DNA of 64,000 nt from Nitrosomonas sp. PY1 (GCF_022836435.1 NZ_BQXC01000001.1:2430121-2494120); one strand, 5' to 3'; positions 1-11,512 are shown, counted from the stretch's first letter. Numbers and translations are program-made. Notes: generated from the letters alone by a model not told the origin.

Positions 1-743
1 GCCGCATCCTCTTGCAGAGCTCCAAAGCTGCCTTGTGTCGACGAACCTGTTCCATGAATAAACAACAATATCGGTTTTTCTACAGTAATGGACTCAGGCT
101 TGACTAAACGGTCTTCTTTTTTTGAGGCTTTTCTCCAACGGTACAGTCCGGGTGCATTATTTGTGAAAGCCTTTTGTTCAATTAGCCACACAATCAACTT
201 TGCAGCCAATTGCCCGCCCAATTGATCAAATGTTTTAAAGCCATACTTACTGATCCAGTCCGGCCAATTTTTTAGGTTTTTGGCTGTTTTGAAAATTTCA
301 TCTGCTTCAAGACGGAGCACTTGAACCACTCGAGCTTTCACATCACTCACCATGCCACGGCTGGTCACTTGATTGTTCAAAACAGGATTAATTTTTAATT
401 CTGTTGACTGAACGCCAGTACCCATAATGCGCTGCTGCTGTTCCTGATAAGCAGCCACCGATATCCAGATCGAGATACCGGAATCTAAAACAAACTCGAT
501 GATGTCATCCGTTTGTACTTCCTGCTTAGAAAGCTCAGATTGGCTTTCACGAGCCAACGACGAAACATCAAATACACCAAGCACTTTCACCTTACTTAGC
601 AATTGCGTATCGACTGTATTTTCATTCTGGTACTGGACAATCGCCCCGTTCCTAGCAATAGCTTTCGCAGCCTCTACCTCTAACAAGGTCGATTCTCCAG
701 ATTTGAGTAAGTTTTTACCGGGTATAAGCAATTGAATCGACAT
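1..743 (-). CDS. Partial protein with hydrolase-like HGTGSS motif (3' end outside window)
   Basis: The start is the ATG at 743 with GAGG about eight bases upstream; 247 codons are visible and the C-terminus is outside the window. The first ~180 residues match nothing I recognise. Near the cut end a hydrophobic strand is followed by 'LLFIHGTGSSTQGSFG', which resembles the oxyanion-hole strand (HG motif) of alpha/beta-hydrolases and lipases. There is no signal peptide, so a cytoplasmic enzyme or effector is likely. A lipoprotein gene lies upstream on the same strand about 300 bases away. It could be the N-terminal part of a larger multidomain protein; the function cannot be fixed from this piece. 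Confidence 0.6.
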   Translation of the reverse strand, partial: MSIQLLIPGKNLLKSGESTLLEVEAAKAIARNGAIVQYQNENTVDTQLLSKVKVLGVFDVSSLARESQSELSKQEVQTDDIIEFVLDSGISIWISVAAYQEQQQRIMGTGVQSTELKINPVLNNQVTSRGMVSDVKARVVQVLRLEADEIFKTAKNLKNWPDWISKYGFKTFDQLGGQLAAKLIVWLIEQKAFTNNAPGLYRWRKASKKEDRLVKPESITVEKPILLFIHGTGSSTQGSFGALQEDA

Positions 744-1039
744 GTTATCGCCTCAAATTCAAATGTAACTTAAAATATTCTGCATTCACTACCATCCGCA
801 TAGTAGTTATACTTTCGCAATCTTCTTCCAGTATATTCCACAGCCCTATCGCATAGTAATTTTAGTGTCATTTCTGTTCGATAAGACTTCTACGCCAACG
901 CTCTTAAAAATAACTGATGAAAAGGGATAAAGTGTTTCGGAGATTAAATTTAATACTTTTCACATCGTGCTCCTTTACTTGGCCATTCCCATTTTATTTC
1001 TCGCACTTATGCACTTTCAATACATGCCTCTACTTGCAA

Positions 1040-1669
1040 CTATTTGCCAGTAGTTGGTGTAATTGGCGGAGCTGATTGAGCCGTTGTATTCGATTCTTTC
1101 TTTTGATCCTTCTGTTGATTATTCAGCTCTGGCGGAGTGGCTGGCGTTGGTGAACCAGTTGTATCCGCTTTAATATTAGCCAGGTGAGGAATTTCAGCAT
1201 TAATAAGCTTTTCTGCTGACTCTAGTAGTTCTTTATACTTAGTTTTGTACTCTGCTGCATCGATTTGACCATTCAAATAGGCATTACACAAATGGAACGC
1301 GCCGTCTCTATAAAGCTGTAACCCTTGGGAGCGATAAAAAAGTTGTTTTGCAACGGACGAAACTGCAGTCGCTAACTTAGCTTGCACTTCAACATTGCCA
1401 CTGCTTCCCGATAAAGCTGCTGATAATGACGAAGCTATGTTATCTGCGGCATCGGGTGGCGGCTCGGCACAAAATTTACCGTCTTCATATTTGACAATAG
1501 CCAAGCGCCTTTGAGCAACGGTTGCAAGCGTTCCAATCCTTTTGTCATTGGGGTTTGCAATATCACGTCCAACCTTATCTTCAATAACCGGAACAGACTG
1601 AGGAGGCGAAAAGAATGCGCATCCACTTACCATACTCACAAGAACTCCTGAAACGATCAGCTTTTTCAT
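1040..1669 (-). CDS. Predicted outer-membrane or periplasmic lipoprotein, function unknown
   Basis: 209 residues starting with a short basic n-region, a hydrophobic stretch and the lipobox 'VSGC' (Cys17), so it should be exported and lipidated. The mature part is helical and contains 'AAEYKTKYKELLESAEKLINAEI', while the tail (about residues 165-209) is rich in Pro, Thr, Gln and Ser and probably disordered. Two further Cys residues (in 'KFCAEPP' and 'HLCNAY') could form a disulfide in the periplasm. I do not recognise the family. It reads in the same direction as the gene at 1-743, separated by 296 bases in which I see no gene. Confidence 0.75.
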   Translation of the reverse strand: MKKLIVSGVLVSMVSGCAFFSPPQSVPVIEDKVGRDIANPNDKRIGTLATVAQRRLAIVKYEDGKFCAEPPPDAADNIASSLSAALSGSSGNVEVQAKLATAVSSVAKQLFYRSQGLQLYRDGAFHLCNAYLNGQIDAAEYKTKYKELLESAEKLINAEIPHLANIKADTTGSPTPATPPELNNQQKDQKKESNTTAQSAPPITPTTGK

Positions 1670-1905
1670 TATCTTTCCTTAAAAAATATCCAATAAAAAA
1701 ATGCATCCATCTTTGATCGTACTATCGATAGCCTTGCGATGAATGTGATTATTGTCACTGATCGACTGTATTCAATGCTCACAGATAATTCGGCTCACTT
1801 CGCCAATCTGGCGCATCATCCATTAGAATGATGGGTATTTAAGTCCTGTAAACTTAGCTTTATATTTCTAATTCCAACGCTTAATGCTGCATTATTGAAA
1901 ATTTT

Positions 1906-4900
1906 ATGAAATCATTGCTTCGTATCCACTTCGTTTTATTCAGCGCTCTGTTTTTTCTCTTTAGCATGGGAGCATTAGCCTCCCCTGAAACCTTTCATCA
2001 CCAGATGCACATTGTTTTATCTCCCAATACTTCTGAGATTGATGTCAAAGATCGCATTACTATTCCGGAAAGCATGCAAAATCAGCAAGCTTCCGTAAAA
2101 CTAGATTTCATCTTGCATCAAGATCTGGCGATCAAGGCAGTACAAGGCGCTAACATTGAACCGCGGGAAACCAGCACTACGGCGCGTTTACATCCGAGTC
2201 TAATGAAACGCTATACCGTAACGTTGCCACCTCAAGCTAAGGATTTTGCTTTACAGTTTCAAGGAAAAATCCATCACCCGGTACAACAACCAGGAGAGGA
2301 ATATGCGCGCAGCTTTAGCTACACACCCGGCACAATTTCACCCGAAGGCGTGTTTCTAGCCAACTCTACGGCTTGGTATCCTCAGTTTAATGAAGGCTTG
2401 GTATCATTTAAATTGGACATACAAACTCCGGTTGATTGGCATGTCGTCAGCCAAGGTGTTTTGCTGCAAGAGAACCAGTCCGATTCGACGCAATACACCG
2501 TTTGGGAAGAAACGCATCCACAAGACGATATCTACATCGTCGCAGGACGCTATCAACGCTACACACAATCATCCGGTCAACTGGACGCCATGGTTTATCT
2601 GCGCAGCCCCGATCCCGCACTAGCAGCAAAATATTTGGACGTCACCGCGCAATACATTGCGATGTATAACAAGCTGCTAGGCCCTTATCCGTATCGTAAA
2701 TTTGCACTAGTGGAAAATTTCTGGGAAACCGGTTACGGGATGCCATCTTTCACATTGCTGGGTTCGAAAGTAATTCGGTTGCCTTTTATTTTGCATTCCT
2801 CGTATCCACATGAAATTTTGCATAACTACTGGGGCAATGGCGTATTCGTCGACTATACCCAAGGTAATTGGTCGGAAGGCTTGACTGCTTATCTTGCCGA
2901 TCATTTGATCAATGAACAAAAAGGCAAGGGTGAGGAGTACCGGCGCGATGTATTACAAAAATATGCTGATTTTGTCGGCAAAGAAAAAGACTTCCCTGTT
3001 GCGCAATTCGTTTCGCGACACAGCGCCAGTTCGGAAGCAGTGGGTTATGGGAAAACCATGTTATTTTTCCATATGCTGCGTCAGGAATTAGGTGATGAAA
3101 TATTTGTGAACGCTTTGCGAAAGTTTTACCAGCAATTTAAATTCAAGCAAGCTACCTTTAAGGATTTACAGACAACATTCAGCACCATCGCCGGCAAAGA
3201 ACTCGCGCAATCCTTTACGCAATGGATAGAATACCCCGGCGCACCCGACTTAAAGCTTTCACACGTAAGATCAAAACGAACAAATGATGGATACGTACTG
3301 ACAGCGCAATTGGAGCAAGTGCAACCCGGTCAACCCTATCAGTTACGCATCCCTATTGCAGTTACCTTGGAAGGTGAAAATCAAGCAATTCAATCGCAAA
3401 TAGATTTGCAGCAAAAAATGCAAACAATCCAATTGCACTTTCACGCTCGTCCTGTGCGCATCGATATCGATCCACAGTTCGACATATTTCGGCGCTTAGA
3501 CAATCGCGAAATTCCCGCAGCCCTATCGCAGGGCTTTGGCGCAGAAAAACCTCTACTAATATTGCCCGCCCAAGCAAGCCAGCCGATACTGCAAGCTTAT
3601 CGCTCATTGGCAGAAAATTGGCAAAAAACCCAATCAGGTGATATCGAGATAGTGCTTGACGAAACAGTCTCCGAATTACCATCCGACCGAACTATCTGGA
3701 TTATGGGTTGGCAAAACAGATTCCGTTCAGAAGTACTAGCAGCGGCAAAGCAACATGGTATTTCCTATGAATCCTCAGATTTAAAATTGAATCAGCAGAT
3801 CTATCCATCAACTGAACACGCCATTGTAGTCACAGCGCGACAACCCGGCAATTCAGATAAAACCTTGCTGTGGGTGGCTTCCGATCACCCTCGATCGATT
3901 GCACAACTGGCAAGTAAATTACCGCATTACCGTAAATATAGTTATCTTGTATTTAAACATGATGACGAATTGACCAACATCCATAAAGGTCAATGGGCAA
4001 TCACGCAATCGCCGTTAACACAGTGGATAGACCCACAAGAAACTAACCAACCACACCACATCGGCACCTTAAAACCGCGTCGCGCACTCGCCGAATTACC
4101 ACCCGTATTTTCTGAAAGCCGAATGCTGGAAGACATTCGGCATTTGGCAGATGAATCATTGAAAGGGCGCGAACTCGGCAGTCCAGAGTTGGATATGGCA
4201 GCTTCCTACATCGCTGAACAATTTCAAAAAATCGGCTTATTGCCTGGTGGCGATGAAAACGGTTATTTCCAAATTTGGCAACAATCCGTTGGCGAACCCA
4301 AAGGAACCATTACCCTGCGCAATATCATTGGCATTTTGCCCGGTACCAATCCACAGCTGGCTGGACAAAGCTTGGTTGTTGGCGCACATTACGATCACTT
4401 GGGTATCGGTTGGCCGGACGCCCGTGCCGGGAATCAAGGAAAAATACATTCGGGAGCGGACGATAATGCCAGCGGTGTTGCCGTAATGCTCGAATTAGCA
4501 CGTCATATTGTGCCAAAATGGCAACCGGAACGCAGCGTCATTTTTGTTGCTTTTACTGGAGAAGAGGCTGGATTACTGGGTTCTCGTCATTATCTTACTC
4601 AGACAAAAAAATATCCTGCCGATAAAATCACCGCAATGTTGAATCTAGACACCGTCGGAAGACTGAACAACAGTCCAGTCACGGTTTTTGGCACGGGTTC
4701 TGCGCGAGAATTGGCACATATTTTCCGCGGCGCAAGTTTTGTTACAGGCATTCCAGTAAACACTGTACCGGATGATTTTGGTTCCAGTGATCAAGCTGCA
4801 TTCATTCGAGCCGGCATACCGGCAATACAACTATTTGCCACAGCGCACGAGGATTACCATACGCCTGGTGATACCATCGATAAAATAGACGCTGCCGGTT

Positions 4901-5286
4901 TGGTTAAGGTGGCAGCAATCCTCAAAGAAGGTGTTGAATATCTGGCCAATCGCATTGAACCACTGACTATCGCTTTACCATCCCGAACTAATGAATCAAA
5001 AACTACACCATCACAGGGTAAACGCAAAGCCAGTCTGGGTACCGTTCCCGATTTTTCATATTCAGGCCCAGGTGTTCGAATCGATGATGTAATACCAAAC
5101 TCACCTGCACAACTCGCACAGTTGCAAAAAGGCGACATCCTGTTAAAACTTGCAGGACAATCCATTAGCAATCTAGCCAATTACTCTGCTGTATTAAAAA
5201 CATTGACTCCAGGACAAACCGTGGAATTGCAATACCAGCGGGACAGTCAGTTAAAAACCGTTGAAGCCACACTGGTTGAACGTTAA
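1906..5286 (+). CDS. Secreted M1-like aminopeptidase / M28 peptidase / PDZ fusion
   Basis: 1126 residues with a signal peptide of about 25 residues ending at 'ALASP'. An M1-like (gluzincin) domain follows, with the zinc motif 'HEILH' at residues 302-306 and the third ligand in 'NWSEGLTAY'. A second catalytic domain of the M28 family starts near residue 730: 'GAHYDH' (His828), 'GADDNASG' (Asp852/853), '[10 protein letters not shown]' (Glu886/887), Asp915 in 'NLDTVG' and His985 in 'DYHTPGDT' are the expected two-zinc ligands. A PDZ domain occupies about residues 1045-1120. All ligands appear intact, so both peptidase domains should be active, probably in the periplasm. M28-PDZ proteins are common; the N-terminal M1 domain in the same chain is less so. 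Confidence 0.88.
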   Translation: MKSLLRIHFVLFSALFFLFSMGALASPETFHHQMHIVLSPNTSEIDVKDRITIPESMQNQQASVKLDFILHQDLAIKAVQGANIEPRETSTTARLHPSLMKRYTVTLPPQAKDFALQFQGKIHHPVQQPGEEYARSFSYTPGTISPEGVFLANSTAWYPQFNEGLVSFKLDIQTPVDWHVVSQGVLLQENQSDSTQYTVWEETHPQDDIYIVAGRYQRYTQSSGQLDAMVYLRSPDPALAAKYLDVTAQYIAMYNKLLGPYPYRKFALVENFWETGYGMPSFTLLGSKVIRLPFILHSSYPHEILHNYWGNGVFVDYTQGNWSEGLTAYLADHLINEQKGKGEEYRRDVLQKYADFVGKEKDFPVAQFVSRHSASSEAVGYGKTMLFFHMLRQELGDEIFVNALRKFYQQFKFKQATFKDLQTTFSTIAGKELAQSFTQWIEYPGAPDLKLSHVRSKRTNDGYVLTAQLEQVQPGQPYQLRIPIAVTLEGENQAIQSQIDLQQKMQTIQLHFHARPVRIDIDPQFDIFRRLDNREIPAALSQGFGAEKPLLILPAQASQPILQAYRSLAENWQKTQSGDIEIVLDETVSELPSDRTIWIMGWQNRFRSEVLAAAKQHGISYESSDLKLNQQIYPSTEHAIVVTARQPGNSDKTLLWVASDHPRSIAQLASKLPHYRKYSYLVFKHDDELTNIHKGQWAITQSPLTQWIDPQETNQPHHIGTLKPRRALAELPPVFSESRMLEDIRHLADESLKGRELGSPELDMAASYIAEQFQKIGLLPGGDENGYFQIWQQSVGEPKGTITLRNIIGILPGTNPQLAGQSLVVGAHYDHLGIGWPDARAGNQGKIHSGADDNASGVAVMLELARHIVPKWQPERSVIFVAFTGEEAGLLGSRHYLTQTKKYPADKITAMLNLDTVGRLNNSPVTVFGTGSARELAHIFRGASFVTGIPVNTVPDDFGSSDQAAFIRAGIPAIQLFATAHEDYHTPGDTIDKIDAAGLVKVAAILKEGVEYLANRIEPLTIALPSRTNESKTTPSQGKRKASLGTVPDFSYSGPGVRIDDVIPNSPAQLAQLQKGDILLKLAGQSISNLANYSAVLKTLTPGQTVELQYQRDSQLKTVEATLVER

Positions 5287-5334
5287 AGGGAGTTTTCTAG
5301 AAGCCGACAATACGATTCGAAAAGTAAAACAAAA

Positions 5335-6270
5335 TCAAAGAACACGAGTGCCAAAATTTTCAAAATAAGCCTGATCGACTTCTTCGCGGGTAAATTGATG
5401 ATTTTGCCCGCCACGATAAGCAATCTTCAAGGAACCCAACAGCGAGCCTAACCGCCCAGTAGCCTGCCAATCCAAGCCTTTGACAATACCGTATAACAAG
5501 CCGGCGCGATAAGCGTCACCACAACCGGTTGGATCGACAATTTCACTAGGCTCGACGCAAGGAATCTCGATTTTTTTACCACCCACATAAATCACCGAGC
5601 CGCTTGCACCCAAAGTAATAATGAACACTTTATCTTTGTTTACCAAAGACTCGAGTTTGCAACCGGTACGATCTTGCAACAACTGCGCCTCATAATCGTT
5701 TACCGCAATGTAATTCGCTTGCTGTATAAAATTCAGTAGCTCATTCCCGTCATACATTGGCAATCCCTGCCCTGGATCAAACATGAACGGGATGCCCATT
5801 TCGTGGAATTCTCTGGCGTGTTGCATCATACCGTCCCGCCCGTCTGGAGCCACGATGCCAAGACGAATTTCACGACTATCTTTGACGGAATTGAGATGAG
5901 AAAAATTCATTGCACCAGGATGAAATGCTGTGATCTGATTATCATCCAGATCAGTCGTAATAAACGCTTGCGCAGTATAGGTATCAGGAACTTGATAGAT
6001 ATACTCTTGGGATAAATTCAATTGTTCAAAACGTGTGGCATAGGAGGCATAATCATCTCCAACGGTTGCCATCATAACCGGATCACCACCCAGCATTTTC
6101 AAGTTATAGGCGATATTACCCGCACAACCACCAAAATTCCTGCGCATTTCTGGAACCAGAAAAGCCACGTTCAATACATGTATCTTTTCTGGCAGGATGT
6201 GATTCTTGAAGCGGTCTTCAAAGACCATGATATTGTCATAAGCGATCGAGCCGCAAATCAATGTACGCAT
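5335..6270 (-). CDS. PfkB-family sugar/nucleoside kinase
   Basis: 311 residues of the ribokinase/PfkB fold. The N-terminal signature 'RRNFGGCAGNIAYNL' and the C-terminal signature 'DPTGCGDAYRAG' (catalytic Asp in GCGD and anion hole) are both present. It transfers phosphate from ATP to a sugar or nucleoside. Close relatives in betaproteobacteria are often labelled adenosine kinase or carbohydrate kinase, and I cannot choose the substrate. It starts 18 bases after the stop of gcvPB and is probably the last gene of the glycine-cleavage operon. A link to one-carbon or purine metabolism is plausible but inferred only from position. Confidence 0.85.
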   Translation of the reverse strand: MRTLICGSIAYDNIMVFEDRFKNHILPEKIHVLNVAFLVPEMRRNFGGCAGNIAYNLKMLGGDPVMMATVGDDYASYATRFEQLNLSQEYIYQVPDTYTAQAFITTDLDDNQITAFHPGAMNFSHLNSVKDSREIRLGIVAPDGRDGMMQHAREFHEMGIPFMFDPGQGLPMYDGNELLNFIQQANYIAVNDYEAQLLQDRTGCKLESLVNKDKVFIITLGASGSVIYVGGKKIEIPCVEPSEIVDPTGCGDAYRAGLLYGIVKGLDWQATGRLGSLLGSLKIAYRGGQNHQFTREEVDQAYFENFGTRVL

Positions 6271-6288
6271 GACAATGATAAACTCTGA

Positions 6289-7740
6289 CTACGAAGGTGG
6301 ATTCCAAGCGAGATCCAATTCTCGCGCAGCTTTGACATCATCCAGTTTACGCACAGGCATGGTATGCGGTGCGCCTTTGATCATATCCGGTTGCGTTTCA
6401 ATCTCTTGCAGAATCTCTTTCATCGATTGGACAAAAGCATCCAGAGTTTCCTTGGATTCCGTTTCGGCCGGCTCAATCAACAAACATTCCGGCACCAGCA
6501 ACGGAAAGTACGTTGTCGGCGCGTGATATCCTTTATCCAATAATCGCTTAGCCAGATTCATTGCCGTTACGCCAGTTTTATCCTTGATATCTTTCAAGGT
6601 TACAATGAATTCATGACTGGCCCGCCGTGTCGGATAAGCAATTTCAAACCCAGCTTTGCGCAACTCTGCCATTAAGTAGTTGGCATTTAAAGTAGCAAAT
6701 TCCGCAATGCGGTGCATGCCATGCATACCCAGCAAACGCACATAAATATAAGCGCGCAGCAACACACCCGCATTTCCCATGTGCGCTGATAAACGACCAA
6801 TAGTCTGTGGACGATCTTTTTCGGTTAACCAACGATAACGATCGCCCTCTTTAGCAACATTCGGTATCGGCAAAAATGGCAACAATCGTTCCGCCACACC
6901 TACAGGGGCAGAGCCAGGTCCACCACCACCATGCGGAGTCGAGAATGTTTTGTGTAAATTAATATGAATCACGTCAAACCCCATATCTCCTGGCTTGACC
7001 TTACCTAACACCGCATTCAAATTTGCACCATCGTAATACAATAATCCACCGGCTTGATGCACTACGCGACTCATTTCAGCTACATTTTTTTCAAACACGC
7101 CCAGTGTCGATGGATTGGTCAGCATCAACCCAGCCGTTTTCGGCCCAACAGCCGCTTTAAGTGCCGCCAGATCAACATTGCCCTCTTTATCGGTCGGAAT
7201 TTCCACAACCTTGAAACCACACATCACTGCTGTCGCCGGATTGGTACCATGCGCCGCATCCGGAACAATGATTTCAGTGCGCTCAAAATCACCACGCGCT
7301 TCATGATAAGCACGAATCATCATCACACCGATCAATTCGCCTTGCGCACCAGCCATCGGAGTCAAACTTACGCCCGCCATTCCAGTGACCGATTTGAGAA
7401 TTTCCTGTAATTCATAAAGACACGCCATAAAACCTTGCCCGGTATCTTCCGGTGCCAACGGATGCCGCCCCAAAAACTGCGGCAGCATCGCCAAAGAATT
7501 GCATGCGCGCGGATTGTATTTCATCGTGCACGAACCCAGTGGGTAAAATTCCGTATCGATTGAAAAATTCTTTTGCGACAAGCGAGTATAGTGGCGCACG
7601 GTATCCATTTCGGAGGCTTCTGGCAACAGTACTGGCGACTTGCGCAACAAACCTTGTGGAATCTTCGATTTGTTAGCAACTTTTTCTGGCGATTGTGAAT
7701 AATTGCGACGCCCTTTGCGCGAGTGTTCAAATATCAGCAT
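6289..7740 (-). CDS. gcvPB: Glycine dehydrogenase (decarboxylating) subunit 2
   Basis: C-terminal half of the split P-protein of the glycine cleavage system. It decarboxylates glycine on pyridoxal phosphate together with GcvPA and passes the aminomethyl group to lipoylated GcvH. The PLP-binding region '[17 protein letters not shown]' with its Schiff-base Lys is intact. I start at the ATG at 7740 ('[16 protein letters not shown]'), the usual N-terminus; an in-frame TTG at 7773 would add eleven residues encoded by a short GGATT tandem repeat that does not look like protein. The gene is separated from gcvPA by tpx, which is unusual. Confidence 0.95.
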   Translation of the reverse strand: MLIFEHSRKGRRNYSQSPEKVANKSKIPQGLLRKSPVLLPEASEMDTVRHYTRLSQKNFSIDTEFYPLGSCTMKYNPRACNSLAMLPQFLGRHPLAPEDTGQGFMACLYELQEILKSVTGMAGVSLTPMAGAQGELIGVMMIRAYHEARGDFERTEIIVPDAAHGTNPATAVMCGFKVVEIPTDKEGNVDLAALKAAVGPKTAGLMLTNPSTLGVFEKNVAEMSRVVHQAGGLLYYDGANLNAVLGKVKPGDMGFDVIHINLHKTFSTPHGGGGPGSAPVGVAERLLPFLPIPNVAKEGDRYRWLTEKDRPQTIGRLSAHMGNAGVLLRAYIYVRLLGMHGMHRIAEFATLNANYLMAELRKAGFEIAYPTRRASHEFIVTLKDIKDKTGVTAMNLAKRLLDKGYHAPTTYFPLLVPECLLIEPAETESKETLDAFVQSMKEILQEIETQPDMIKGAPHTMPVRKLDDVKAARELDLAWNPPS

Positions 7741-7781
7741 GATTGGATTGGATTGGATAAAATGGATGAGCAAATTTGTTG

Positions 7782-8285
7782 TTATTTATTGTTTCTCAAA
7801 GCAGTCATCGCTGCATCGTAGTTGGGTTCATCAGCGATTTCCGGTACCAATTCGGCATGAATAATCTTGTCAGACTCATCAAGAACAATCACCGCACGCG
7901 CCGTAATGCCACCAAATGGGCTATCTCCGATTAGAACACCATAATCCTTCATAAAATTAGCACCGCGCATGGTCGAAAGCGTAACTACTTTATCTAAACC
8001 TTCGGCATCGGTAAAACGACTCATGGCAAACGGCAAATCCGCAGCAATGATCAACACTGCGGTATTTTCCATATCGCTGGCTTGTTGATTAAATTTCCGG
8101 GTCGATAGCGCACATACCGGTGTATCCAAGCTTGGCACAATATTCAACACTTTTTTCTTGCCCGCAAAGTTTGCTAGTGTGACATCATTTAAATCTCTAT
8201 TTACTAGGGAAAAAGCCGGTGCCTTTTGTCCTACTTTAGGAAAAGTACCTTCAATTTTAATGGGCTTGCCTTTCAATGTAACCAT
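7782..8285 (-). CDS. tpx: Thiol peroxidase (Tpx), lacking the usual resolving cysteine
   Basis: 167 residues of the atypical 2-Cys peroxiredoxin Tpx family, which reduces H2O2 and alkyl hydroperoxides with thioredoxin. The peroxidatic Cys58 sits in '[15 protein letters not shown]'. In E. coli Tpx the resolving Cys95 lies in 'SRFCGAEGL'; here the same place reads 'SRFTDAEGL' (Thr92), and Cys58 is the only Cys in the protein. It may therefore work as a 1-Cys enzyme that needs an external thiol. The gene lies between gcvPA (35-base gap) and gcvPB (41-base gap) on the same strand, so it should share the glycine-riboswitch transcript. Confidence 0.93.
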   Translation of the reverse strand: MVTLKGKPIKIEGTFPKVGQKAPAFSLVNRDLNDVTLANFAGKKKVLNIVPSLDTPVCALSTRKFNQQASDMENTAVLIIAADLPFAMSRFTDAEGLDKVVTLSTMRGANFMKDYGVLIGDSPFGGITARAVIVLDESDKIIHAELVPEIADEPNYDAAMTALRNNK

Positions 8286-8320
8286 AATTTTTACCTCTAT
8301 CGATCAGTTAGCAGAATGTA

Positions 8321-9673
8321 TCAGCTTAAAATTTGCTTCAATGCATGCGCATATTGCTGCAAATCCGCTGAAGTTTTAGTTTCGGTAACACATACCAGTA
8401 GTGTATTACCTAGCTCAGGATAGTATCCGTGCAAATCCAATCCGCCGAGAATACCTTGTTGTTTCAACTTGGATAGCACATCAGAAACCGTTTTAGGCAA
8501 TGTCAGCAAAGTTTCGTGAAAAGTCGGCGTGTCGAAAGCTCTTTTCACGCCATTTATGGATTCAAGTTGTTCGACCAGATCCAACGTATTGGCATGCGAT
8601 TGTGCAGCCACCCGACGTAACCCTTCTGGTCCAATCAAAGACATATAGATAGTTGCAGCCGTCACCATCAATCCTTGGTTGGTACAAATATTCGAAGTGG
8701 CTTTGGAACGACGAATATGCTGCTCACGCGCTTGCAATGTCAACACAAACCCTTCTTTACCATCCAAATCGGTCGTGCGACCAATGATACGACCAGGCAT
8801 CTGGCGCACCAGTTCATTTTTACAAGCCATGAAGCCGAAATAGGGACCGCCGCTAGAAAGAGGAATACCCAAAGGTTGGCCTTCACCCACCGCAATATCT
8901 GCGCCTTTACTACCCCATTCACCCGGTGGTTTTAACAAAGCCAGCGCAGTTGGATTAACTACGCCAATTGCAAATCCATTATTGGTATGCGCCCAATCGG
9001 TAAGCTCATCGACTCGCTCCAGCACACCAAAAAAATTGGGTTGCGGAATAACCAATGCTGCAAACTCGTCTTTACCAAACTTCGACAAAGACTCAGGTAA
9101 AACTTGCCCCGATTGAATATCAAAAGGAATTTCCAAAACTTCAATCTTTTGATTGCTGACAATCGCTCGCACAACTTGACGATAAATTGGATGAACTGTT
9201 TTCGGAATCAGGATACGACGCGACGTCTTATGAGAACGTACCGCCATCAGAGCAGCTTCCGCCAGCGCAGTTGCACCATCATACATACTGGCATTGGACA
9301 CATCCATACCCGTCAATGAAGCCATCATCGACTGATATTCATACAGTAATTGCAATGTGCCCTGACTGGCTTCGGCCTGATACGGTGTATACGAAGAATA
9401 GAATTCACCGCGGGTGGTTATCTGCCACACAGCCGCAGGAATATGATGTTCGTAAGCGCCGGCTCCAATAAAATTTTGATAAAAACCGTCTTTGTTGGCA
9501 CGTTCCATCATCAATCGGGTAATTTCCATCTCGCTCAAACCGGCAGGAACACCCGTTAACTGGCCACTGACTAATTCCTTTGGAATTTCATCAAACAGTT
9601 CTTCAATTGTCTTTGCGCCAATGCTGTCGAGCATTTCGGCGACATCTTCTTCAGTATGTGGAATAAACGGCAT
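8321..9673 (-). CDS. gcvPA: Glycine dehydrogenase (decarboxylating) subunit 1
   Basis: 450 residues, the usual length for the N-terminal half of the two-subunit glycine decarboxylase. The start '[15 protein letters not shown]' and segments such as '[13 protein letters not shown]' and '[19 protein letters not shown]' are characteristic. It forms the P-protein with GcvPB. It follows gcvH by 64 bases in the same direction, in the operon gcvT-gcvH-gcvPA-tpx-gcvPB. Confidence 0.95.
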   Translation of the reverse strand: MPFIPHTEEDVAEMLDSIGAKTIEELFDEIPKELVSGQLTGVPAGLSEMEITRLMMERANKDGFYQNFIGAGAYEHHIPAAVWQITTRGEFYSSYTPYQAEASQGTLQLLYEYQSMMASLTGMDVSNASMYDGATALAEAALMAVRSHKTSRRILIPKTVHPIYRQVVRAIVSNQKIEVLEIPFDIQSGQVLPESLSKFGKDEFAALVIPQPNFFGVLERVDELTDWAHTNNGFAIGVVNPTALALLKPPGEWGSKGADIAVGEGQPLGIPLSSGGPYFGFMACKNELVRQMPGRIIGRTTDLDGKEGFVLTLQAREQHIRRSKATSNICTNQGLMVTAATIYMSLIGPEGLRRVAAQSHANTLDLVEQLESINGVKRAFDTPTFHETLLTLPKTVSDVLSKLKQQGILGGLDLHGYYPELGNTLLVCVTETKTSADLQQYAHALKQILS

Positions 9674-9737
9674 AATGTATTAATAAGGATAAATTGATAC
9701 TCAAGCAAACATAGATGCTACGTTGGCCTTAATAGGA

Positions 9738-10127
9738 TTAGTGTTCTTCGTTTTCCACCAATTCAGTATAAGCCGAGGCGCTCAATAAACCGTCAAGTTC
9801 TGAAGGGTTGCTCGGTTTGATTTTAAAAAGCCAAGCTGAAAAAGCGTCTTCATTAATTTTTTCAGGTGTATCCGCTAAAGGTGAATTAACTGCAACAACT
9901 TCACCAGAGATCGGTGCGTAAACATCTGCGGCGGCTTTAACCGATTCAGCTACTGCACACTCCTCTTTTTGCCTCAAAGTGCGACCGACTTCGGGTAACT
10001 CAATAAACACCATATCTCCCAACAATTCTTGAGCATGGCTGGTGATTCCAACCGTCACGGTACCATCATTTTCGGATTTGACCCACTCGTGGGATTTACT
10101 ATATTTTAAATCTGCGGGAACTTGCAT
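9738..10127 (-). CDS. gcvH: Glycine cleavage system H protein
   Basis: 129-residue lipoyl carrier protein. The lipoylation site is Lys64 in '[12 protein letters not shown]', which matches the family motif. It shuttles the aminomethyl group from the P-protein to GcvT and then to the lipoamide dehydrogenase (L-protein gene not in this window). It begins 41 bases after gcvT ends, within the same riboswitch-controlled operon. Confidence 0.97.
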   Translation of the reverse strand: MQVPADLKYSKSHEWVKSENDGTVTVGITSHAQELLGDMVFIELPEVGRTLRQKEECAVAESVKAAADVYAPISGEVVAVNSPLADTPEKINEDAFSAWLFKIKPSNPSELDGLLSASAYTELVENEEH

Positions 10128-10168
10128 TTATGACTCCAGGTTAAAGGTAATAGTTTGTCGTTATCGAA

Positions 10169-11260
10169 TTAAATCAGCACTTTTCCGTTACGTACGAAAG
10201 GATATTTTACCACTTTAGCACGCAGCTTTTTATCGCGCACGACGACATCCACTTCGTCACCAACTGAAACTGCAATGGGCACACGCGCTAAAGCAATCGA
10301 TTGATTCATTGTGGGTGAAAAACCACCACTCGTGATTTCCCCTTGATGTTCCACGTCGTCGCGCCGCATCACCACCTGTTGATGGCTGCGCAACACACCA
10401 CGATCTAACAGCGCCAATCCGACAAGATGATGCGTGATTGGAGTATCTGATAACGCCTGCTTGCCGATAAAGTCACGATCCGCTTTCAAATCAACCGTCC
10501 AGGCCAAACCTGACTCCATCGGATGCTTGGTTTCATCCATATCCTGGCCGTATAAATTCATACCGGCCTCCAAGCGCAATGTATCTCGCGCGCCCAATCC
10601 AGCAGGTGCAACACCGACAGCATGTAAAGCTTGCCAGAATTTCGGCGCTTCAGCAGCCGGTAAAATAATCTCAAAACCATCCTCTCCAGTATAGCCGGTG
10701 CGAGCAATAAAATACGAACCCACTTCAACCGATTGGAATTGTTTTAATGTTTCGGTAGCAACTTGCGATCCAGCAATTACTTGCCAGACTTTTTCACGAG
10801 CGTTGGGGCCTTGTACCGCAATCATCGCCAAATCTCGGCGCGGTATAATTTCCAAGTCAGTCGCATAATCATCACGCTGTTTTTGTATCCAAGCAACGTC
10901 TTTATCCGCAGTACCGGCATTAACTACGATTCGAAACCACGTCTCGGATAAAAAATAAATGATCAGATCGTCAATAATACCGCCCTGTGGCGTCAGCATG
11001 CAGGAATAAAGTGCTTTGCCTGGAACAGTCAGTTTATCAACATTATTAGCGACCAACCGACGCAAAAAATCCCGAACATGATTACCTTTGATATCTACCG
11101 GTAACATATGTGACACGTCAAACATACCGGCATCCTGGCGTACTTTATGATGCTCATCAAGCTGCGAACCATAGTGCAGCGGCATATCCCAGCCACCAAA
11201 ATCCACCATTTTGGCGTTCATGTCACGATGGGTTTGATTAAGAGGTGTCGTTTTTAACAC
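10169..11260 (-). CDS. gcvT: Glycine cleavage system aminomethyltransferase (T protein)
   Basis: 363 residues of the tetrahydrofolate-dependent aminomethyltransferase. The N-terminus '[27 protein letters not shown]' (shown in part) and '[12 protein letters not shown]' are typical of the folate-binding GcvT fold. It releases ammonia and forms 5,10-methylene-THF from the H-protein intermediate. The start is GTG at 11260, with a CGGGAG ribosome site about nine bases upstream. It is the first gene after the tandem glycine riboswitch. Confidence 0.96.
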   Translation of the reverse strand: MLKTTPLNQTHRDMNAKMVDFGGWDMPLHYGSQLDEHHKVRQDAGMFDVSHMLPVDIKGNHVRDFLRRLVANNVDKLTVPGKALYSCMLTPQGGIIDDLIIYFLSETWFRIVVNAGTADKDVAWIQKQRDDYATDLEIIPRRDLAMIAVQGPNAREKVWQVIAGSQVATETLKQFQSVEVGSYFIARTGYTGEDGFEIILPAAEAPKFWQALHAVGVAPAGLGARDTLRLEAGMNLYGQDMDETKHPMESGLAWTVDLKADRDFIGKQALSDTPITHHLVGLALLDRGVLRSHQQVVMRRDDVEHQGEITSGGFSPTMNQSIALARVPIAVSVGDEVDVVVRDKKLRAKVVKYPFVRNGKVLI

Positions 11261-11271
11261 GGATTATTCTC

Positions 11272-11305
11272 CCGAAAAATAAAAAGTCATTACGCTATGA
11301 CGTAA
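11272..11305 (-). terminator. Possible terminator in the glycine riboswitch expression platform
   Basis: Between the second aptamer and gcvT the minus strand can form two overlapping 5-bp hairpins (TTACG/CGTAA or GTCAT/ATGAC), followed at once by a run of ten T broken by one A. This looks like a weak intrinsic terminator that glycine binding could relieve. The stem is short, so control by another mechanism is possible. Confidence 0.4.
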
Positions 11306-11512
11306 CGCCCCTCTGTCCTTTTTACCTGAGAGATTAGCAAATGATTATCTGCGTGCCCCTTCGGTGGCCAGAAATATATTCTCGGCACTCTCCAGATTGC
11401 CTCTTCTGAACGGTTTTTACGGAACGAAACATCGTACCTACCTGAGCGATTCCGGGGGGTTACGCCTTCGGCGGTGCTAAAATAAATACAGCACGCTCTT
11501 CTGTTCAGATGG
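11305..11512 (-). promoter_or_regulatory. Tandem glycine riboswitch (two aptamers) upstream of gcvT
   Basis: On the minus strand two glycine aptamers follow each other. Aptamer 1 (about 11402-11512) contains 'CACCGCCGAAGGCG' and 'CGCTCAGGTA'; aptamer 2 (about 11305-11400) contains 'GGAGAGTGCCGAG', 'CACCGAAGGGGCACG', 'TCTCAGGTAAAAAGGACAG'. These are the conserved blocks of the gcvT RNA motif. The leader should turn on the gcv operon when glycine is plentiful, as known for this riboswitch class. Confidence 0.93.

Noticed and set aside
7054..7410. 118-codon plus-strand frame inside gcvPB
   Set aside because: A shadow of gcvPB codons without ribosome site or recognisable domain. The same applies to other long antisense frames over gcvPA, the M1/M28 gene and sulP.
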